This document shows positions 22,714 to 35,975 of a stretch of DNA of 64,000 nucleotides, in pieces (position 1 is the first letter of the stretch; the number at the start of each line of letters is the position of its first letter). Source of the stretch: Capillidium heterosporum (Eukaryota; Entomophthoromycota; Entomophthoromycetes; Entomophthorales; Capillidiaceae). The notes beneath the pieces were generated by a model that saw nothing but the letters and a program-made list of their open reading frames with translations, was not told the origin of the DNA and searched no databases. The position numbers were made by a program, and so were the translations under genes. The DNA lies in NCBI GenBank assembly GCA_016630905.1, contig WBMQ01000001.1, forward strand, positions 868,001-932,000. The letters run 5' to 3'.

Positions 22714-23826
22714 TCACGAGCTAAGGGTTAAAACGATAATGAGGGCTACCACGAATAAAACTAAGTAGATGGTACACATCAAGCTGCGCGACTTTTTCTG
22801 GTGGCGGTTGGCAACGTGTAGCTCACTGCTAGCTTGTTGTGTGTTGGCAGCGATACTAGTTACGTTACTTTCAATATTATCTAAATTGTATTAGTAGTAA
22901 TCTTAAAGTAAAAGTACCTAGTAAGCCTTGCTGCTCGGTGACGAAAGTACCTAAATCTCTAAAGACTTCGTTAAGCTCGGTTATACCTTGCTCGATCTCT
23001 CGGATCTCTTGCTCCCGCTCCTCAATAAGGTTACTGTTAAACTCAACTTCGTTGTCCAAGCCTTGGACTTGAGCACTAAGTTTTAAAGTTAGGATAAAGC
23101 CATGTTTCAATTAATACCGTTGATTAGATTCCATCAAAAGTGGTTGATCCTCTTCAGCTGCATCCTCACTTTAACTCAATTAGTCTAAATTAAACTAAAA
23201 ATGTACTTTTCGTTGTGGCTTTTAGATAGGTAATCAACGACCTCACGGGACTTTTCCGCTGAAAGACGTTGGACGCTGTAGAACTGCTCGACAACCTTCT
23301 GGAAGTCTTTGGTTAGCTTTTGGATGCTCCAACTTGCGTTGGCGCTAGAAATATGTTACTAAAAGAAAAATAAAAGTAGACTACCTGTTGCTCATGACTA
23401 ACGTTGTCAATTTGAGCAGCCAAATTTTTCAAGTCCAACGTTGTATCCTTTATAACTTCTCGTGTACCCTCGGTGACGTCGTGCCTTTTTACATTAGTAC
23501 TTTTTGAAAAGAAAATGATTACATGTGCTGTCGTAATTTGGTCGTATCGCGTGCCGTACCCAACTGGGAGACGATGCGCTGCAAGGTGGAGATGGAATTG
23601 TTAATTTTGAAGATCTTTTGCGAGACTTTTTTCTGTAACTTGGCGCTATCTAATAAGTCGGAATTTAGGGAAGATAACATATATCCTAAAGTCAGTAAAA
23701 TTCGTTATGAAATAAAGGTATTTAATATCTAATAAATTTAGATGCCTCCTTACCTTGAGCTGTAGAATCATTGTTTGCTGAATTGAGCCCATTGCCATAC
23801 CCCGCTTCAAGATCGTTGGAAGACAT
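22714..23826 (-). CDS. PEP12: Qa-SNARE, syntaxin 7/Pep12 type, with a +1 frame break
   Basis: Seven exons (23754-23826, 23523-23685, 23385-23484, 23207-23344, 23118-23168, 22918-23075, 22714-22880) encode about 282 aa. The protein drives endosome/vacuole membrane fusion. An N-terminal Habc domain is followed by the SNARE motif (NLIEEREQEIREIEQGITEL, zero-layer Gln in IEQGI) and a C-terminal anchor (TIYLVLFVVALIIVLTL). Exon 4 begins in one frame with RQRKLE and then continues in the +1 frame as KLTKDFQKVVEQFYSVQ. Both halves are highly conserved and adjacent in the family, so one extra base (near 23318-23329) separates them. Vam3 is an alternative name for the same clade. Confidence 0.9.
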
Positions 23827-26800
23827 TTGTGTTGGCTATTTAAAATGGTCAAGTGGTGTAAGGTTAACTTGTTGGTGCTGATGTTGAAGAGGGTAAACTG
23901 AGTCTATAGGATTAATAATGGCAATTTCACAATGAACAAACCTTATAGGGCTAATTATTCGTAAGTTGATGATTTCATTCGAGTCAGTGTAGGTTTGCGC
24001 TGGATTCAAATCTGTGGGCTGGTAGTTAAACCGTCTTTTCAATAAGTTGGGGATCAAATGGGATAGAATTTACTGGGATCTACCGAATATATTTATTCAA
24101 GAAAGAGACAAACTGTTTTGGATTGATGGTAATTTTCCAGATGATTCATTTTTTGCAAAAATTCATATCGATCGCCTTGTCAACTCAAGTTTCAGTCAAA
24201 GGCTGTGTAGACCAAGCTGTAAGGACATTAGGTGGATTTGATTCTTTCCCATTTCAGTCGCTATAGTTATCAACTTTTCAATTTATCCACATATACACTG
24301 AAATATAATAAAGGTTTTTGTAATCTAGAGCAACTTCACTTTTATCACTGGTCTTCAAACACTAACCACATACATAAATATTAAGAATGTGGCAGTATTT
24401 ATGAAAAAGCCATTTTTAGTGATAGTATTAGTTTCTTGCTTTTTCTCCATTTTTGCACTATAAGTCTTTCAATACCGATCGATATCCTTCAATTCATATG
24501 ATACTTTCCTTATTAATACAAAAGTAGTATTATTAAGATAATATACACCTATGAGTTGTTACTTTGGATAATTTGGTAGCCAAGTTCAATTCTATAATTA
24601 TACTATTAATTCTCGCTTACTACCTTGGTAGAATTGACCAACATTCTTTATTACTGGGAACTAACTTCACTGAGGTCAATCTTATTAACTGGATGGCAAA
24701 TATATTTGAGTTTAATCACTGGTTTTTATCCTATATCTATGCTATACTCTTAACCAAACATCCAGTACTACTGATACTGACTTTGGTCTATCTCAGATGA
24801 TATAGCTGATGGGTCCGGTAATCGACAATATCTTGGCTTTTTACTGCATAATAAAAAACCAGATACCTGTATGATATCAAATACCACTTATGGTCACCAT
24901 CATTTTAATTTATTTTCAAATTATATAAACAGTCTCTCTTTAGAATAAATGATAAAATGGTATAATTATCTACCTTGTCAATTTAAGGATGATAGCGTAT
25001 GTTAAGCTTGGCAGCAGTAAAGTAGCAGTAGGTTTAACCACTGCTAAGCACAATGGTGCATACCTTGAATTCAAATATCTCAAATCCCAATTTTTGATAG
25101 CACTTTTATACTACTTGAGCTATATCTAGCAGCTTATTTGATCATAACTCTAAACTAACGTTGGTTTAGATACAATCAATGAACTTGACTTGTAAAGCAT
25201 ATCTAGGTTTTGGATTATCTATATATGACTTACATTTAGCTCTGTATAGAGTTAGAATTCGATATGGAAGTTAGCAAATACATCATCATCAAATTCATAT
25301 ACTTGGATAAATTTTGATTTCGATTTGTAGCATCCCATACTAGTCAATGGATAGGTTCCTAAAGACTATACTTACTGTGATTGGCAACAATATGCAGTTT
25401 TAAGTCCTATACGATACTATTTAAAGGTACTACAAACACAACTACTTTAGTTCACAAATATAAAACGGCGGTCTTCACAATCTTCATAAATCTCAAACAC
25501 AAGTATACTTCAGCGGATAAAGGTCGTGGAGCGGTACAGCGACGGTATTTGCTACTCGGGAATTTCAAGGGTCTGAGTCGTTATTAATATGAATCGGTAG
25601 GAAGTTAGCAAATTTGAGGTTTCCTGCCTTTAGAAACATATTTATATAGACATGAGAAGTCTTATCTTTGATAAAAACTATCAGGGGCAACTAAAGGAGT
25701 TGAACTGAGCTGGTGAAGGCTTGATAAATTTGTTGGAACATCCAGGTTTGTAAAAGTATATTCTGGTACTGGCTGTTAAATTGACATCTACCTATCTAGA
25801 ACTCGGTTAGATTAGGATGTAATAGCCTTTACTACGTCTGTATTTCAACAGACTATAAAGGACATCTACACCTACTGGTTTACTGCAGTCAGAAGATTCT
25901 TATAATGATATACTGCTTCCGATCTGATTTAGAATCCACTTTTCTTACAAAGCAGTTGGATAAAAGTAGATTTTGAACTGATTCGGAGACGGTATATGGG
26001 TTGCCTTTATGCCATACGTAGTAACTGTGGCTATGATGTCCTTTAGTAACCGATCTATAGTTGACGTAAGGGTTTCACCTCCATAGATATAGGAAAAGTA
26101 TAACTGAGTTGAGTTTTAGAGATAAAGGGAGATAAGGTTGTTGCAAGTCTTAAAATAAAGTCAGTTTCCAAGGCTAATGTATTTTTAGATGTACTTGTAT
26201 CGTTCCCTTTGTAAAGATGACTAAATAAGCTTGAAAGGCGGATATTGTGGGCCCACTCGTATTTGAATGGACTTTAACTACCCTGGTTCGATAAAACGGT
26301 GGATATCTGGCTAATACGTGGAAATACAAACTTCTAGCCTGGCCTTTATTTTGCGTGTTGCCATCCCTTGTCAAAATTTTAATGGTAAGCTTGATAGAGA
26401 ATATTATGTCATTCTTCAACTCCATTATAGAAAGAAAGAAATTAAGAGTCACCGTTATGGTGTATCCCTTAGAGATAGGTAAAAGCAATAGGGTAGTTCT
26501 AATCAGCTGTGTAAAGGTGCAGGTTGTAACCCCAAGCCTAAAAAACCCGGGATCATATAAATTGCGAATTCTGGTCACATTGAATCAGAGGTGAATGTAA
26601 AGTACATTTATTGGGTAATATTGATTAGGCTTGCTGATAGTGTAATAAAGTGTCGAGGTAACTGCTGAAATTAGCTAGACTAAAGTTCACATGCACAGCA
26701 AGGGATAATTCCTCAGTTGAGGTGAGCACAAAGTAAACTTGAAGAGAAACCTATTGTAAAGGGTTGAAAGTCAAACCTGCCGCATCCAAGAATTAATTGT

Positions 26801-27063
26801 CGGCCACCAACCCCTAAACTCAGCACAAACGTATGGTCAGCCCAATTATATTGGGCAAACCGGTTGTAAAAGTTACTCAAAATAGCTTGGAAGTGATATA
26901 ATTATCAAACGCAAGACATCTATAAATCAGGGGTATAAAGCGCTACAAAGTTCAAGTGCTAATTTTATTTCTTTGTCTCCAATTTGATTCCCAATTCAAT
27001 CTCAAGTAAGAGTAAACGCCTTCAACTTTCCATACTAACTACGTTAACAGATACAACTGGACT
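23827..27063. other. 3.2 kb gene-poor region
   Basis: No supported gene. Scattered open frames (24564-24800 with hydrophobic content, 26174-26578 minus) begin at TTG or GTG and lack exon partners or recognisable domains. The 3' end holds the perilipin-like promoter. A non-coding transcript cannot be excluded. Confidence 0.4.
26934..26940 (+). promoter_or_regulatory. TATA box of the perilipin-like gene
   Basis: TATAAAG at 26934-26940, 124 bp upstream of the ATG at 27064; a second TATAAAT lies at about 26921. Downstream the sequence becomes pyrimidine-rich (CTTTGTCTCC), as in 5' UTRs of strongly expressed genes. Confidence 0.45.
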
Positions 27064-28252
27064 ATGATGGCTACCGAAAACCCAACCTACATGGAAGAAA
27101 CTAACAACCAGAAGGTCACCCCTCAAGTCGAAGAGAGTGAACCCGTCCCAGCTCAAGAAACTGCCCAGACTGAAGACAAATCGGGTCCCCAGTTCTCCGA
27201 AAAGGAGTTCCCCGCCCTCCCCAGCCCCAGCAGCGAGAGCACCAATTTTACCGAGCACGAGGGCCACTTCCTGGACCATTTGAACTCCATCCCCATGGTC
27301 GCTGAAGGTGTTTCCTATTTCCAGAGCTTCGTCAATGATGATACCAAGTCCTACAGCCGCTACACCAAATATGCCCTCACCACAGGCTGGAACTGCTCTC
27401 TCCAAAGTCACCGAAATTGCTGAGACCCACTTCCCCAACCAGGTCTCGGCCGTCGATCAAATGGCCGTCAAATCGTTGGACTACTTGGAGGAACAGCTCC
27501 CCGTCCTCAAGCAGAGCTCCAGCCAAGTCATTGAGAGCTCACGTCAGGTCATCTCCGACATCGTCGCCACCCCAACCAACGCCCTCAACTCTACCCTCAT
27601 CAACGTCGCCAACAACGCTGAAGCCGTCTTGGACCGTATTCTACCTCCCTCCAGTGAAGAAAAGTCAGAGGAAATTGAAGATGGTGGTATTGCCAGACTT
27701 CGTCATGTCACCGTCGACGCTCAGCGCCGCGTATTTAAGGTCGTCAAAGGTCAGATCGATAACTTGACCGCCGAGAAGGATTCGTTATTAAACCTGCGCG
27801 AGACCAACGCCTACTTGCAGCGAGTCTCCAACGAATTGACTAGCCTCAACGACAAGCTGCACAACGCTGTTGCTTCCACCAAGGACAACGTAGTTAACCT
27901 CAAGGACTCCAGTCTCCAGTACCTGCAGCAAACCCAAGTCCAGCTGACCAACCGCATCAAATCGGAAGTCGACAACGTAGCCAAGCTCATCAAGTTGGAC
28001 GCTTCCTCGCTACCTGAAAGCTTACAGGCCCAGATTGAGCCCACGCTCAAATTCTTCAACGAGCGGTACGCCTTGCTGTCAGCCGAGTTCCAGAAGAAGG
28101 AGCTGACCACTTTACAGCTGGCCAAGAACGCCATTGTATTGGCAACTGAGTCGGTCCCCTACCTTGAGGATACCCGCAACTACATCACGTCCTTCATCTC
28201 CAAGAAGGAGGCTGAAGTTGAAGCTAAGCAGGCTGAGACCCAGGCTAACTAA
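27064..28252 (+). CDS. perilipin-like lipid droplet protein with a +1 frame break
   Basis: About 395 aa if one base is skipped. Perilipins coat lipid droplets. PAT-domain marks are FLDHLNSIPMVAEGVSYFQS in the first frame and VDQMAVKSLDYLEEQLPVLK in the second, followed by amphipathic helices. The first frame ends at TGA 27421-27423; the second is open from before that point to 28252. The join falls near 27376-27388, reading ALTT then AGTALSKV. An unusual 55-nt intron from GTC at 27331 to CACAG at 27385 would also restore frame, but its donor is unlike the others here and it would remove residues of good codon quality. Codon bias to C-ending codons is very strong, so expression is probably high. 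Confidence 0.72.
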
Positions 28253-31200
28253 CTTTGAGCCTGGGTTGTATCCTTATCCCCAAAAGTCCACCTCCAAAAT
28301 TTCTTTTTCCTATCTAATCCCTCCATCTATATAATATACTACGTTTTTAGCTATCTTTTAACTCCACCCATAGCTTTATTATACGCACTTCCTACTTTAG
28401 CACATTCGGATGCCTTTTCTTTTGATATACAATTAAAGATATATTTGTTTAACAGTTTAGTTTTAGTAAAAACTTATCTTTGTAGTTACATTTACCTTCT
28501 GTTTGATATGTAAATATATATTTGTATATCTCTAGTTTTAATGATTTAATGTGGATATCAATTTATAGAAACCATCATCTCAGTTGCTTATTCTAAAAGG
28601 TATATTTTGCTAACGAGTTCATATAGTCGCTTGCTCAGTACTTTGGCTGATATATCGATCAGAGATAGATGGAAGCTTAAAATAGTTCTAAAGTGAGACT
28701 GGCATTCCACTAATATACTTATGACAGTCACTCTCCCTTTATTCTACAAACTCTACGATTTAAAAGATCCCAAGTTTGAGATCAGTAACTATATGTAAAC
28801 CGGACATTTGCTTCCTATCCCAAAAATCTATCTAATGTTAAGTTTCAATAATTTAAAGTAGAGTGAAAAGGAGAGTTCAAATTATAATTCTATAAAGATG
28901 AACTTCAGGCTAGGAACAGACGTAATATAAAGTTTACACTACAAGGTGATAGGATAAGCGATACCGTCAAGCCTCAAAACAGAAATACAAAACGTAATAA
29001 TTGAGGAAAGATGGAGATAATTAATCACAAGCCTTGGCTCAACGCTACTCTATCATGTATATTTTAATAATGAAGTTTTGTATAAAGAGTTTCAGCTACA
29101 AAGCTTTTCGATTTTAGGAACTTCACCATATCCTTATCCTAAAAGATACCTTATCAGGTAGCTGACTTAACTAATAAAGTAAATACTTTGTGATCAAAAG
29201 TTTGGGCTACAACATCTATTTCTTTGAGCTTTATACCAAGCCTTAGTACTCATACCCCTACCTTATAATACTATCTTCCCTTTCCTCATCTATTGCCTTA
29301 TCACCTTGACCAATTTCTTTGCTTTCTTTTTGTATCTGTTGGCTAGCGTTCTAGTATTTAGTCCTACCTGAATGTAGGTGTTCTTCAATGGACGTACAAC
29401 GGATACTACTTTATACTATAGGACGGGCTTGGCTTATCCTAAGAAAATTACTATTAAATACTTCACTAATATAAATTTTAAATTAAAAGTAGCTGATGCA
29501 GTTCAGGTGAGTCTTTATTGAAGAAGTAGGTGGGTTGAAGCCAAGAAACTAAAAATTAACGAAAATATCTTAATCACCTTGAATTGTAAAATTGAATTTA
29601 AATAACATTCTGTTGGATATGTGCTTTGTAAATTTATTAGTGTTGGTTAGCCACTTTGATCACATTTTTCTAGTGGTTGGTTATAGCTACTATGATCTTT
29701 GGCCTTTGCGACCTACTCTACATGTTTCTTTTTTACAGAGTCTAATATTTGTTGGATATTAGCTGAAGATGCGATCTTTACGTGTGCATTTAAACAGAAA
29801 GACCGAGTTGAAGAAGGGGTACCGCATTGAACAGCTTCATTATGTTTCTTATATGGCTTCTATACTCTCTTCAAATCGAAGCAAAGCTTGAGTACTCATA
29901 CTTTTTGCTACCTACAGCTTCAACTGCTCCAGCTTAACTTGTACTAAACAATATATTGATAGCACGTTAGAGCTGATTTCTTTGTGAGCTGTCCCACATG
30001 TACTTTGAAGATTGTATTCAAATGCAATCCCATAGACTATCATTTGACTAAGTCTCTTTGAGAGTTTTTTTACTACATATTCTAATGATCTGTCAACCAA
30101 AATTGTTCAAACTTTCTAATGTGAGAAGGAACTTTAAAGACTAGCAATTTCAAAGATTTTCATATATATAAAACTCATTTGTAAATAATGAATTTATTAT
30201 GAAAATACTAAAAAGAACACTTTATAAGGAAAGTGTAGGATAGAATTGTTCAAATTCGAATGTTTCTCCCCATATGTTGGTAAAATTTAACCAGACTAGG
30301 ACAACCGGCTCTTATTTGATGAGACTAGCTTCATATTTATCCTCAAAAACCATAAATATCTTAACTACACTCTAAGTAAATATAGAACAGCGTCATCATC
30401 AATTTACTAAATTTTCAAATCAGAATACCCTTTCAGAGCTACAGGTTTTATTATTCACAAGTAAATTGGAAATACGACTTACGATTCTAAAATATAGGCT
30501 GTATATTTCATATCAAAGCTAAAGTGTAATGGCTCCATATAAGTTTATTTCAGTTACCTACAGATAGCTAGGTATATAGCAGCACTAAAATTGATGAATC
30601 TTTGGCTGAAATCCTAATACATTTCCATTCATCGTACTATATTGCCGATGCTCGTTAAGACTACCGTGCATCATCGGCTGCATGTAGATCTGAACTGTTG
30701 TTGGTTGAGTTTAACGAATACCAAATTGCAAAGCGATAGTAGTTGCTAAACTTTATCATCTAGAAACGCTACAACCGATTCAACATAAATTTGAGATGGA
30801 AAGCGCTTCAAAGAGATAAGCTTTTTATGAACGTTTTCAATAGTATTTGAGATTGTTATGTATGGTTTATGTTTAGAGCTTCAAAATGAAAGTATAAGTT
30901 GATAACCATTTTAGAATAGTACTGATTTGATTTTATCCCAGCAGCTAATAGATTGGAATATGTAAAGTAGTAGCTAGAAATAACTTGGCAGGACATATAT
31001 ACTCTGGATAAGTTTATAAATTTCAGTAGTATAAGGAGATAGTTAGAAAGTAGTAATATAGATTGATAAAGTCAAAATATAAGCTAAAATATTTAGTGCA
31101 TTAGTGAAGCACATATTACTACAGTTTGCTTAAAATAAAGTGTCAAAAATAGAAATGTAGGTGCAATTCATTACCATCAGTGTATAGCGATGATAGATTA

Positions 31201-31486
31201 AATTTTAGTTTGATACGGTAACTGTCATGTGTAAAGGATATCTACTTACGATCAACTTTAACATGTTATCTGTTGAAATCAATAGGCCACTTTTATATTG
31301 GAGCCAAGTAAAGCTACATGTCTTACAAAAACTACATACATCAGAACAGAATTAAAAATGAGATATTTATTAAAAGAATAACCCTATTGAATAATATGCA
31401 CACAATAATTTCTAAAGGTTCAAAGGTAGACTTTTAGCTTACTTTCGAATATAAATAAATAGAAGGTCAAATGTATTACTTAAAAC
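28253..31486. other. 3.2 kb gene-poor region
   Basis: AT-rich throughout. I see no ATG-initiated ORF of note on either strand, no tRNA and no mobile element. It contains 3' regions of the two convergent neighbours at its ends. Confidence 0.5.
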
Positions 31487-33332
31487 TTAAACGGTATCCC
31501 TTGTCTTTACACGTTCATCAGTCGGAGAGAGGGGTGGGGATGACATTGTGTAATTTTTGGGTACTTGTAGGTCGATACTCTGAGGGGTAGGTGTCGCAAT
31601 ATTAGGTACCGTCAAGTTCTCCATGATGATGGCATGATCGTAGCATTCTTTGATCCGCATTTCTAGGAACTGGTAGTCATCACTGCGGTCCCCATTAAAG
31701 TTTTGGAAGGCTTGGTACCCATCATAAAGTAATTGAATAAACTTGTAAAGCAGCGGAACTACTTCCTTGGGTGTACTATCGAGTTTCGCTAGGCATCGGG
31801 AACGTGCCAGGGCACGACAGTCGACCAGCAAAAATATAAATATTACTCGGTTCTCATGATACACGTTCAAGCCTTCGATAATCTTGTGCACGAGCTCAAA
31901 GTAGGTGTTTCTAAATATAGTTGACTTACTGGAAGAGAGGTACCATTCGAGGCCAAGCGAGATTAAACCGATCGGGTAGGCGGGTGGGATTTTAGAATTC
32001 AAGTAATCGTTACCAATGACGCATTTCGTAAAAAAGTTTACAAAATTTAATCGGTTCAAGGTGAGTGGGATGAGCCATTTGAGGTCACCTTCATCGTGTC
32101 CATAAGGTAAAGGTCCCTCAGGAAGTGGACTTATACCCTTGCCGTATTTTTGGAGGTTGGTGAGCTGATCGCATGGTTCTTCACTTTCCAAGTTGTACAC
32201 GGCAGCCCAGACATGGTCAAGTCCGTTTTTGATAAAGGTCAGCAAGATGCTGTTCAATAGCGCATATGTTGACTGCCTTACATCGGGCTCACCAAGGAAC
32301 GTATGGGACATGATGTTGCTAAGCAATTCCAAAGCTAATTGGCACCCTTCAACCCAATCCGAAGCTAGAACGTTGTAAAGTAGATTGTAAAATCTAGAGC
32401 TTTTAAGGTATTTGAAAAAGGGATGGTTGGGGTACTTGACTCCTTCGGCTATGAGGTGGGAGAGTAATTCGACCCAGTCTTCCTTGTCGTAATAGGCACT
32501 CCTCCTAAACTCAATATTAGGTTCAAAGATACCTAGCGTAACCAATTCAATAAAAGAACACTGAAAGTTTGCATAAGGGAGCATGTTGGCCAAGTCTTTA
32601 TCGTCAGAGTGCTTGAACAAGATCTCCAAAATTAAAGTAATGGCTGGAGGATGATGTATGTGCCACAATAAACTATACAACGGTGGTGAGGCGGGAGTGT
32701 TGATTAGGTTGATCGTGTAGGTTGTAGTAAGTAACCACTTATTTACAACTTCTTTACTTCTGGGGACTGCATTTAAAACTGCATTTAGGGCTGCGCTTAT
32801 ATGGTAAAAGTTGTAGTTCAATTGACTGGGATCTTGGGGATACCGGTAGAACGGTAATGGTGGAGAGAAGAAGACTTCGATAAAGCTTGTCACTACAAAT
32901 TTACAAATGAATAGATGAACAAAAGCAAAAACTATTATATTGCAAAAATTCAAGTAGCTTACTTAACATATCGATATGGTATCCAATGAATTGTATTACA
33001 TGGGGCTCCTCCGACTGAATTATCTTGAGTACGTTGTAAGCACGCTTGACACCAACGTTGGCACTGGGGGGGTTGAGGATCCTAGGCTTGGTAAGGAACT
33101 CAATAAACATCTTCATAACTTCAGCGCTGGCCAGCAGTATCAGCTGTCCATTCTTGTTGAGCTTAGGCGATTCCAAGTCTAAGAACGCCACCATCATAGG
33201 GTAGGTGATGTGCATCAGGTCATTTGTATCAATTTTGGTAATGTTTTCCAGATATTTGAGGTTGAATGGGTTGACAGTTGGAACTTCCTTTTGCTTCGAT
33301 CTCCTTTCCGATTTTCGAGGCTCTATTGACAT
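31487..33332 (-). CDS. unidentified helical-repeat-like protein
   Basis: Two exons (32963-33332, 31487-32892; intron 70 nt) encode 591 aa. I do not recognise the family. The N-terminus is basic (MSIEPRKSERRSKQKE). The body is almost all helix-forming, with repeated hydrophobic periodicity as in ARM/HEAT-like proteins: ANVGVKRAYNVLKIIQSEEP, ALNAVLNAVPRSKEVVNKWL, CQLALELLSNIMSHTFLGEP. The C-terminus is proline/serine rich (TMSSPPLSPTDERVK), a possible phosphorylated tail. No signal peptide or membrane segment is obvious. It could be a scaffold or chromatin-complex subunit, but that is a guess. The coding frame is clean. Confidence 0.75.
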
Positions 33333-34089
33333 TCTAATGTGGTTGAGTTCTTCGATGTAGTGCAATATCCTTCAAACTAACTTTAAAATGTGGTGATTTT
33401 TGCCTCAACTTCAAAAATATCCTGAAATCACTGCTTTAGTGGATTTTAGTTTTAAATCACCTTCAAGAGCTTTATTAGTGTCCTTATTTTCAAATATTAT
33501 AATGTAATATAAACAAACGCATGCAGTATAACTAATGAAGGCATTTGTTTGTGAAATACAAAGGGAGGGCACACTATATTGGTTATGAAAGCTATTCAAT
33601 ATAGAAATAGTGGTATATTCCGTTCAAAATACCTTGCTTGTGGATTTGTCAGCAACTAGTAAATAAATTTGCTGGTGAAAACAATTCATTACTTGAAGCT
33701 AATCTTCTTTTGCAGGTTGCCGATAAATAAACAATGTCTTTTATCTAACCAGTCAAATTTTAGCAGCACTTTCAAATAGTTTACAACTGCCCTATCTGAC
33801 AAGGTATAGAATAGTCGTATTATAGGATGTCCATCACAGTGTAGCTTTTAGAGAAGCTTAACGATGTTTTGTGGTAGCATATTATTTATAAAGTAATTAT
33901 TGGTATCGTACTTCTATTATAACTTCAAGTATAAGCAACTCTTGTTTTCTTTGAAGATATGGTGGATGTAAGATAGTTTTCAACACCTAAAAGCAAAAGC
34001 TTCAATGACGAAACTTTATAAATTGGAATATAAGTGAAACGAATCTTCTGCTTTAGCATCTTATTTTCAAAAAGGTATTATCGAAATCT
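33333..34089. promoter_or_regulatory. divergent promoter region
   Basis: AT-rich spacer between two divergent genes. No ORF with support. Confidence 0.5.
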
Positions 34090-35105
34090 ATGTTTACAAT
34101 TAAATTTAACCTTATACTCTTAATCCTTGCAATTCTACTATACTACAGCTTTAATAAATTGGAAACATATAATAGAGTTAGTAATTCAGAGATGGCTAGC
34201 TTGTTACCCTCCGTGATTATAAAATCCACCTTACCTCAGACTGCTTCGGTAATCTTTTTGCATGGGCTTGGCGATTCGGGTCATGGATGGTGACTTTATA
34301 AACTTTTTTATTAGAAATTAATACATTCCTTTAAGGTCACCAATAGGAAATCAACTAGCTTCCAAGTTCCCTCATGTCAAATTTATCTTCCCTCATGCGT
34401 AGCTATTTCAGTAATTTGTATGAATTAATATTTTTATTAGTCCAAACCAACCAGTTACTTTAAATGGTGGTATGAGGATGCCCTCTTGGTACGACATACT
34501 TTCTCTAGATGATGTCAATAAAGATGAGGATGAACAAGGCTTACTCAACTCTTCGAGACTAAGTAAGATATATTATCGAGCCTTTAATCTCATTTTTAGT
34601 CAACAAAATTATCCAAAATGAAATTGATTCGGGCATTCCAAGTGACAGAATAATAGTCGGAGGGTTTTCACAAGGTACATATTTAAACAAGATGCTTATT
34701 TTTATTCTTATACCATACATTTAATATAGGCTGCGTCTTAAGTTTACTTACCGTCTTAACCTCGGAATATAAGCTTGGTGGTTTGGTTTGCTTCAGTGGG
34801 TACTTGCCTTTACGTAACAAGATCTTTGCAATGGCTTCCGATAACTCAAGAAAGGTTCCTATCTTATGGTGTCATGGTGAGCAGGATATGGTAAGCCCGC
34901 AATACATTAGTTATATTTCTAACATGCCAATCTCCTATCAAAGGTTGTCAACTACCAGTACGGAGTTATGTCCAAGGACGCTTTGATCAAGTCCAAGTAT
35001 AACCTTGAATTCCATTCGTTCCCCAACATGGGTCACTCTTCGTGTCCTGAAGAAATTATTGCCTTGGCCTCGTTCCTTGCAAGAACTGTTCCTAATCAGA
35101 GCTAA
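34090..35105 (+). CDS. APT1: acyl-protein thioesterase with N-terminal anchor
   Basis: Six exons (34090-34289, 34336-34398, 34441-34562, 34600-34674, 34730-34890, 34944-35105) encode 260 aa. Acyl-protein thioesterases and lysophospholipases of this alpha/beta-hydrolase family remove palmitate from proteins. The catalytic Ser lies in GGFSQGCVLS, the Asp in CHGEQDMVV and the His in NMGHSS; FLHGLGDSGHGW forms the oxyanion loop. The gene starts with an extra hydrophobic stretch (NLILLILAILLYYSF, residues 7-21) that cytosolic relatives lack. An internal ATG (MASLLPS) would give the usual soluble form. Introns are 36-55 nt and in phase. Confidence 0.92.
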
Positions 35106-35975
35106 ATTGGATAGTACTATTTTTTGACCTTTATTTTCAAATGAACCTATTAAATATATCCTCTTTACACCTTTCTTTTCTTTGATGGACATGAATTTAA
35201 TATGTGTCACTTTATTATTTGAATTAATAGCTGGTTAAACACTACCACATTATGTTTCAAAACTCAACATTTGTAGTATATCAATATAAGGGATTATGCT
35301 TAAGTATATAGTGCTAAAGTATATTATATTACCAACTAATATAAGGAGCGATGTACTTATACATTGTTAATCTGTCTTAGCGGCAGTAATATAAATTCTA
35401 ATGGTAAAAATACTATTTATTACCAAGTCACTATTATAAAGTTTAAAAGTATAGGTAGTGTTATCAATAGTAGCCAAACTATTGAGATCATATAGGCTAT
35501 ACTTGTTTACCTACCAGATACTATTCAAATCTAAATTAACACTTGGATATTCGTCTAATATTTCTAATGATATACAACATTGTAAGTTAATTTATACCAT
35601 CAAGTGCTATAAACACTTTGTAACTTTAAAAGCAGTAACTATTTATTTAGAGTACTATAACTAGCTTTGAAACTAAAATGAAATGCAACGCTACATTGGT
35701 GAAAGGTGAAGGTAAAGGAAGGCACTCATAGTTGATGAGAATTAACTAAAATCAGATAAATCTATTTTAAATAGCTAGGGTTACAAAAGGGTAGGAAACT
35801 ATAGGGAGTAACGGATTGTATTATTAAGACGACAGATCCTTCGAGCAACAATACAGTACTTAGAGCGAATGGATCATCAAAGTTAGTAGTCGGTATGCAT
35901 GTACGTGAACCCAGTCAATTTGAATTGTAGATTATTCACTGGATCAAAGATAGTGTACATTGAAGCAGTGGTTAG
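35106..35975. other. AT-rich intergenic DNA
   Basis: Convergent spacer. An AT-rich open frame at 35458-35664 lacks an ATG start and recognisable content. Nothing else seen. Confidence 0.5.

Noticed and set aside
26174-26578. 134-codon minus-strand open frame
   Set aside because: Starts at GTG, has no domain or exon partners and overlaps an opposite-strand open frame of the same quality.
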